In this document: in pieces, positions 56,625-64,000 of the stretch
Position numbering within the stretch: the stretch's first letter is position 1
Layout: every line of letters begins with the position of its first letter
Origin: Aquatica leii
Lineage: Eukaryota; Arthropoda; Insecta; Coleoptera; Lampyridae
Assembly (NCBI GenBank): GCA_035610365.1
Contig: CM069434.1
Coordinates: 30,900,238-30,964,237, forward strand
DNA: 64,000 nt
Direction: 5' to 3'
Notes under the pieces: generated by a model
The model's database searches: none
What the model saw: the letters and a program-made list of their open reading frames with translations, nothing else
What the model was told of the DNA's origin: nothing
Translations under genes and position numbers: made by a program

Positions 56625-58744
56625 TACATATGTAAGTCAGGTCGAAACGAACAGCGCAGAAAATCTCGTAGTAAATATTGTTTGTACACAGCATGCGATA
56701 CAATTTAAATGATGATTAAAATTACCTTATTGGTATATAAACAGTAAACGAAATTACGGACATTAACAGTAATCAAAATTCTGTGAGTAACTTTTGTGAC
56801 AGCGATATAAAAATTAATCAAATAAACTCACCCCAAAGTCCAGTGTCCACTTTCGCAAAGAAAACGTTTTCTCCGCTAGCGGCCTGTAATAAATATTGAA
56901 TAGCAAATCGTGTCACACACTAACTCACGAAGAATAGGAAGCTACAAAATCAGTATTAATAAATCATTAAAGGTTATATAAGAACCCGTTGTATCGAATG
57001 CTGTATGTTGTTATTTCGAACAGGTGGTTGATAACACGATCGACTTTTATCCACAAATCAGCATCTCCGACGCATTGTTCGACGAGACCTCGTTGTTGTT
57101 TAAGTAGCAGGCCGTCACAACAGCTTATATGCTTGGTAACGGTACTTATTAATCGTACTTATGCATCCTTAATACTGCTTGAAGCGAACAATGTGCTTGC
57201 AACGTGGTGGAACCGGTCTGTGTCGAAAGAATCGTAATAAATTCGCATTTGCCTTATAAATTTAAGAATCAGTTCAAGATCCTCGGCACCGACCCGTTCA
57301 TGTAGTTGACAGCTTAACGATTTCCTCGTAAAATGACAGTCACAAGAAAAGATCGGCAGAGGGCGTCAAAACCATAATCTAATTTTAATTCATATACAGG
57401 GTATTCCGTAATGAAAATTTCGCACGTAACACGTTTGCAAACAAAACCTAAAATGTTTAATTTACAAACCAAATATTTTTTACTCTATAAGTACTGTTGA
57501 AACTAATGCAATAGCATCTACACGGTTCTAAATGATTTCGTTTTTAAATTATGCTTTATAATTCATTTTCCTTTTTAGTGATAGCTTTGACCCATAGAGA
57601 AATGAAATTGGTCAAACATAATGCACAATGTTGCATAATCGCAAATACACATACAATGTATCGTGTTATCTTTTAGTCGCAGAAAATCTCAATTATAGGT
57701 ATACTGCACTCTCGGATTATGCAACACAACATATAAAGTAGAAATAACGCAAATAAAGTAGCAACATTTTTTATGTTAAAATTGAGATCATTTAAAAAAG
57801 AATGGTGCACAGTTAATCAAACCTTGAGTTTGAAAAATCTCAACGACGTGCGTTAGACTTTTAATTTTTATTATTTTTCTTAATTTTTACTTTTTTTTAC
57901 AAATGTATTAATAGAATTTTTTAGAAAAAGTTTTGTTATTTTTCCCATTACAACAGTTGGCTTGTTATAATGAGTGTCAACGATCACAACTCGGCAATTT
58001 TTCTAATTTACTACAAATATTTCAATATTGAATACTTCTAATTTTACTTAAATTTTTTGTATTCATTTTGCTCGACGTATTTACGCATTGCACATGCGTT
58101 TGTAGCCTTCTTCTTAAGTCATCTTCCAGCTTTGGTCGACCGTTCTTGTCTAGGTGTGGCCGATGGTCTCATTTTAATTTAAAATGCGGTGTGGTTTTTG
58201 TTGTTAGGTAATTATTTGCTTTTTGTAACGCGTGATGTCTTTGGGTATTTTTTTCTTTGTTTTTTACGCTTGATGTAACCTTGGTATTTGCAGATTTGTT
58301 TTTTAAGTAGTTAAGGTTTTAAAATTTTGTTATGATGTTCATGTTTTGTGTAATCTTTTTGGGTTTTAAGATTTATTCTAATTCATTTATAAAAAATATT
58401 ATGGCGTTCAAAATTTAAAATTATATTTTCAAATTAAAATAATAAATTTGACAATACGATTGAACTCCCTTCAACCATAATTATGAATTGGTAAATATTT
58501 AGCATGTTTTATTGTTCTATATGTTACATTTTTATCTATTTTTTATATAAATAAATTTGTGAGCTAGCCTGGTGCATTTATTCAAATTATGTTATGTAAA
58601 TTATAATGACTTTTTGTTTGAATTACGATTTGTTATAAGAAATTTCTTGTTTTTTTGGAATTTTTTAATTTTTCATAAGCTACAATTTGGCATCTCTATG
58701 TAAAGCCAACTTTTAATGTTTAGATTTTTTATTTGTTATATAAA
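56625..58744. other. LTR-like and unclassified sequence
   Basis: From 57,430 the minus strand opens with TGTTACGTGC, an LTR-like start, and its first 35 bases recur at 37,505-37,471. The region 56,625-57,370 is less AT-rich than the surroundings. No gag or pol was found. The plus-strand sequence leading up to 58,744 would be the 3' end of another LTR, judged from the primer-binding site that follows, but its start could not be placed. Confidence 0.35.
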
Positions 58745-58762
58745 TGGCGCCTAACGTGGGGC
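58745..58762 (+). other. tRNA-Lys-type primer-binding site
   Basis: TGGCGCCTAACGTGGGGC differs at one base from the complement of the 3' end of the animal lysine tRNA used as primer by many LTR elements. Such a match in AT-rich DNA is very unlikely by chance. No gag frame follows, so the element's interior is decayed. Confidence 0.6.
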
Positions 58763-61700
58763 TAGAGAAAATTCTATCGGTACTAGGAATTTTGATTTTT
58801 TTATGTTTGTTGTTTTGTGTTATAAAATTTATTTCTGTTTTTATTTTCGTTTTGTGTATTTTAAGTAAATTAATATATGTAAGCTTTGTCACTTGTTTAA
58901 ACACAAGGTAAAGTACGATTTACGACTTCAGTATTTACGATTTTATTTAAACATTTTGAATTCTCTGAGCTAGATCATTTATTAAGTATTAAATTATGTT
59001 TGAACTTTCGTGTCTTTTGTTTTGTTTAACGATTCGTATGATTTCAATATGAATGTTTCTCAATGTATAAAACTTTTAACTAATTTTTGATAGTGCTTAA
59101 TTCTTGTTTTTTACAAAGAAAACTGGATTGTTTTGTTTGCGTTTTTATTTTTGGATAATAATTACCGTGTAATAAACATTCAGTTGAAATTGGTTTGATT
59201 TTGTTTTGTTAAGGTCTTAATAGAGATTTCCTTTCGTCAGATTACGAATCTGATTTGTTAAATGAAATTCGAAGTGAAACACAGAGTTCGTATATGTTTT
59301 GTCTTTTTTTAAGTCAGTTTAAGTTTCGTATTGCTTAGAAGCTCCGTTTTTGGAATATGAAATCAGTGATCATATTTTAAGAAATATGAACTTTATTTGT
59401 TGTTTATAATGTTTCTGGGTTTGAATAGTTTTGTATCCTTAGATGTTTCTTTTGTTTTTTTTTTTTTTTATAGTTTGTATTTAAGTACATTTTATGTAAA
59501 GTTATTAAAGTTATCTCTCAGTTGGTTTACCAATTGGAAGAAACAAATAGTAACCCTTCTAAAAATTTGTATAGTTATTAAAGATTTAAGGAAAATTCTG
59601 TGATTTATTTGAGGAGTAAAATTCTGTATTAGGTTGTTTGGTTATTATGCCCCCGTAAATAAGTTCTAAGATTTATCGTGGACTTTTAATTTTTTCAAAA
59701 AATTTCTATTATGATTAACGATTTTTATAGTTTGAAATCGACATCTGTTACGTCTGAAGTAATTTGATTTGAATTGTGACGACATTATTATACGTTACTT
59801 TTTACAATATTCTAATTATGGATTTGTGTGAATAAGAGACCAATCAACATAAATTATGGAAGATTTAAAAGTTTGTACGCTTGAGTTAAGTAAGGTAAAG
59901 TTTAATCCTTATGTACTTGACTTTGATTTGAAAACTTGACCCTTTTGTTTTCGTTCATGTTACATAATTATCACTTTTTTGTATCTTATAAACTGTTTCC
60001 TGTTGCGTTCTATTCCATATTTTGTCAATAGGTATCTAATAAATGCATGCATTATTATAAACTTAATTTGTTGCACATTGCGCGTGTTTACAATTGTGTA
60101 TAAATAAAATTCTCATATTTGTCATAGTACTCTCCTTAAAATTATGTGCTAATAAGGGATCTTTAAATATTATAATAATATTTTTGTCCAGCCGACCGCT
60201 TTCTTTACTGAACAATAAACATACCCTTTTTTAGGTTAAATTTTGGTTTTTTTTGGTAATGTTATTTTGCACGTAACAAGTTTTAATGTTATTGGTTGCT
60301 CAGATCAAAAGTTAATCATAAATAATTTACAAATGCCTAAGTGTCATTGTAATTTTTAGTGTGCACAATACTTATGTCGTTTGTTAGAAAAAAGTATATA
60401 GTTTGGATTGGTAAACAATATTTAAAAAACAACCTACTTGTTTAACAATTACTTTGCAATAAAGATATCAATAAGCATCAAAAAGTTAAGAGATTCCAAA
60501 TTTTAATCAATTAAACAAAATACACAAAAATGACAATAAGTTTAAATAATAGCACGTGTACAGTAATTATTATATAAACGCTTTGTCAGTAGATACTAAA
60601 ATCCTGGCAACAGAAGCAACCCAACCCAGTTGAAACTTTGATACAAAGATACGTGGACTAAAATACACATATAATGCACACTATATAAAAGACAATATAT
60701 ACAGTAATTTTTTTTTATGTTATAAAATCTATTAAAACTACTATCAATAAATATTATCAACTAAAAAAATGTTCCACTTTAATAAATCATTCAAGTTTAC
60801 AATCAATTCATTTTTAATTATTTATAATCAAATTTCCAAAAAAACTAACAATATTTATTTTACATTTTTTTAAATTTTAAACTTAATTGATTATTTACAA
60901 GAAGATAATAAAACAACTATTTATAAATTATCACAATACATTAAATACAAAATTGAAATAAAGTATAATAAATAATTTTTTTTTTAACTGAAAATACACA
61001 TTTTTTCTTTAACACATCGACTGCCATAAGTTTAATATAAGTATTAACTAAGGTTTACCTACTGTCAGTTTAGCTTTGTGGTTTATTTTTTCCAAATTTA
61101 CGTAAAAGGCCGATAACCCAAGTTTGAACCCTCAAATGTGTAAATAAAAGAATTTGTTGATTCAGATAAATCAGAATCATTTTAGCTAAACAAAATAAAT
61201 TTCTACAAAAGAACTACAAATTCTCAAATTCATAAAATTTATTTTTAAATATTATTTTTGATAATGTTTTTAAACAAAATCTATACGCAGCTTTAAAACG
61301 AGTTTAATTGAAATACTCACTTTTATGTACAATTATTAGACAATTACATTTAAAAAATGTTTTTAAAAGTATAGTACTATTTAACTGTTTCTGATAGAAA
61401 AAAATATAAAAACTTAACACAATCTGCAATGGTAACAAAAATTTTTTTAATATAATTTTTTATAAATGAATTTTGATGTTAAAATTTGAATTTAGATTCT
61501 CATTTATAAGACGCGAAAACTATTGTATAACAAATTACAGAAAACCGAAATAACAAATTACATTATTAACTTAATTGTTTTTATTTTTACAATCATTTGT
61601 TTATTATTAATTAAAATTTTACTATTTTTTTAGCGTATTAGTTTAAAGTATTTAAACAACAACAAAATTAATTTTAAAAGGAAAAGTTATAAATTGTGAA

Positions 61701-64000
61701 TTACATCAATCAAAGCTTCCAACTTTTGAATATGCTTTTAAAATGTTTTTAAAAATTAGAAGTTTTAATGAATAAAAAGCAAATGTAAATTAATATCCAA
61801 AAAAGGTTTTTAATGTATAAGCTTCTTAAAATTTTTGAATCAAAGAAAATTACATTTTAAATGAAATACAATTTTAATAGAATTAAAAATAAATTAACTT
61901 TTATAGTAATAATTCACTTGTTATTACAGGCTTTTTCTTTTAAGCAATTTTCTTAACATTTGATAAAAATTAAAACTGCATGCTAAACAATAATAAAATA
62001 AAGACGATTTAAGATATAAGAAATTATCACGCTGTTAACTTACTTTTATTTTATAGAAGGTAAAATGAACTATAAAAACTCTCTATTAAAGTACTTACTG
62101 AAGGATGACACGCTATAGTACAAATTGCTTTCGTGTCCAGAATTGAAACTAGTTTTGAAACTAAGTTCAGCTTCTCTGTCTGAATACATAACAATGATAA
62201 GTTAGAACTCAAAATGTTTCCTGATATAAACTGTTTGAACAAGTCGAGAGAAATACAAGCAGTATTACATATAAAAAATAACGATAACAATTTTTTTTTC
62301 TGTTAATTTGCATTACATTATTTTTACCTGTTAAAATACATGCAAAGTAATTATTTAAATACGTGTTATTATACAGAATGTTTAAATGTACACACGCAAT
62401 TAAAAAAATAACTGTAAAGTAGTTGTTATTTTTGCTTGTGTTTATTGTTTTATCTTAAATAATTTGATAATTACATAATTTAAAAAAATTTTTAGCTACA
62501 TTAGCAAGACAGTTAAATAAATTATTTTAACAAGTTTTGGTAAATAATTAATATTTAGAAAATAAAATAAAATTTATTACCAAACACAAAATTAATGTTA
62601 TTTTTCTTATGTGATACGTATTTATTAATTAATTTTGTATGAGAACAACAGGTATAAACAGTAAATATAAATATAGGTTTCAGTTTTTTCAAAATAGTCA
62701 TTAAACAAACCAGCAAATAAATTAAAAACATTGTCAACAATTTTAGTGACAGACATAATTATTACAATAAAAATTAAATAATACCCATTGATTAGTATAT
62801 TTTGAAACACTCAAATAATGTACCACGTGACTGTGCAGTTTTCAAAACTTTATTAGTACGTAAAAAGTCGTTAATGACACACGTGTACTTTTAATTCCGC
62901 AATTTTTCGTTTCTTGGCGTGCAAATTGTAAGCGTGTAACATAAAGAGCTATTTTTAAGAAAAACTAAGATCCTGATTTTGTTTCTTTTCCCTTATTCTT
63001 TACTCTTCCATTCCGTTTTAAAAACCAGCAAGTAGTAGCAGCTAGGTTAAGTTTTCTTTTTTTTTACTTTCACATTTTCTTTTAACTGTCAAATAACATT
63101 ATTTATGGTTCTTTAAATCCTAGAGAAAAGGAAAGACTATAAAAATGTAGAAATTTAAACAAGCGTTTAGAACTAAGTACCCCTATAATCCCATTAAAAT
63201 CTAACCCATAAATACAAAACCACTCTTAAAATTGTCCCCAAAACAAGAAAACCCAGAAAGACAGGTAAAATAACTAAAAGGAAAAAGACAATTTCCAACT
63301 TAGAAGTTATCTCCTAAGAATACAACTGCATCTGTAGGATTTATAACGACTTGGACTGTCCAATAAATTTCATTATTACAAACCCCGCGTGCTCCTATTA
63401 TTCCTTACATAGTACACCGTTTTTTCCATCCAAGATAAGAAAAAGCTTACGAACTCTCCAGATTAAAGATATTGTGTTTTAAAAACTTAGAATAAATTCT
63501 TTCCACCCAAACAAGTAAAAAATGAAAAAAAGAGAAGAAAATATCCAAAAATGTTGTTTTAAAAATCCAAAATTGAAAGCACTTATATAGCTAATTGTAG
63601 ATCTGAGTTGCTCACAATCGCTAATCTATGACACTGGTTAAGAGTAAACAGCAACCTTTGAGTCAACGTTTAGTTCCTCTATTTCGATCCCACAAAAGGT
63701 ATTGGTCTGAGCCCTACATTTACAAAAACGGAAGCTCTGTCAAAGCCAGAAGATAGAAAGAAGAAAAAAACATAAGGAAAGACAAAGGTAGGAAGAGACC
63801 TGATGTCGTGCCTTGTCCATCTCTCCTTGTGTAAAAAGATAGAAACAGTGACCCAAACCTACAGTTTAACCAACCGCCCTAAGCAGGTAAAATCTGTAAT
63901 ATCCAAACTCCACTAACTCTTTGAGTAAAAAAAAATTTTTTTATTCCATTAACCGACATGCGGGATAGAATAATCCGAGCGTAACCTTTTGTACTAAGTA
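58763..64000. other. AT-rich, gene-free tail of the window
   Basis: 58.8-60.2 kb is T-rich on the plus strand. 60.3-62.9 kb is A/T-rich with short chance frames. 63.1-63.95 kb has a more even base mix and C-rich strings on the plus strand but no open frame above 60 codons. At 60,278-60,283 GTAACA resembles other LTR-like ends, but the similarity is short. No gene, RNA or repeat could be supported. Confidence 0.4.

Noticed and set aside
1..64000. CRISPR arrays, tRNA or rRNA genes, telomeric repeats
   Set aside because: No regularly spaced short direct repeats, cloverleaf-like segments, rRNA signatures or TTAGG arrays were seen on reading both strands. A tRNAscan or Rfam search was not possible here.

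Overview
The window is AT-rich eukaryotic DNA, probably from an insect. It combines degenerate retroelements (Penelope-like, non-LTR, LTR), cut-and-paste transposon fossils and very few host genes, and the host genes have introns of only about 37-50 bases. I saw no bacterial gene organisation, rRNA, tRNA or CRISPR array. The species cannot be named from the sequence.

Layout. 0.3-2.6 kb: decayed Penelope-like element (PLE 1, +). 2.8-3.5 kb: Tc1/mariner transposase fossil (-). 3.5-4.4 kb: inverted repeats, a hammerhead-like motif and a GC-rich dispersed repeat whose second copy lies inverted at 42.2-42.5 kb. 4.9-5.3 kb: fragment of another DDE transposase. 5.3-6.4 kb: PLE 2 (-). 6.5-10.2 kb: the best-preserved element, a two-ORF non-LTR retrotransposon (LINE 1). 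12.2-12.6 kb: two adjacent fold-back elements. 12.8-13.5 kb: endonuclease remnant of another LINE. 13.6-14.9 kb: PLE 3 (-). 15.0-16.3 kb: exons of a DUF4806-like gene. 16.7-21.1 kb: LINE 2, with many stops. 21.4 kb and 26.6-28.3 kb: PIF/Harbinger fossils. 23.8-25.2 kb: LTR, primer-binding site and gag start of an LTR retrotransposon (-).

The clearest host gene is a four-exon flavin amine oxidase (polyamine-oxidase-like) at 30.7-32.6 kb with an apparent signal peptide. A small two-exon gene that I cannot identify lies at 35.0-35.3 kb. PLE 4 (35.4-37.1 kb) follows, framed by inverted terminal repeats. From 37.5 to 51.5 kb the sequence is mostly non-coding, with small hairpins, a 180-bp tandem duplication, a possible hAT end and a LINE reverse-transcriptase fragment. 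LINE 3 (51.5-55.1 kb) has a strikingly purine-rich coding strand. The last 9 kb hold a 98-bp x3 tandem repeat, LTR-like sequence and a near-perfect tRNA-Lys primer-binding site at 58,745, but no recognisable gene.

The recurring theme is a hammerhead-ribozyme-like hairpin: a CTGANGA-type box, a short stem-loop, then GAAAC. It occurs in the terminal repeats of several PLE copies, at isolated sites, and inside a 175-bp inverted-repeat element with no PLE coding sequence. Penelope-like elements are known to carry hammerheads. The inverted-repeat element carrying one is the least expected feature in the window.
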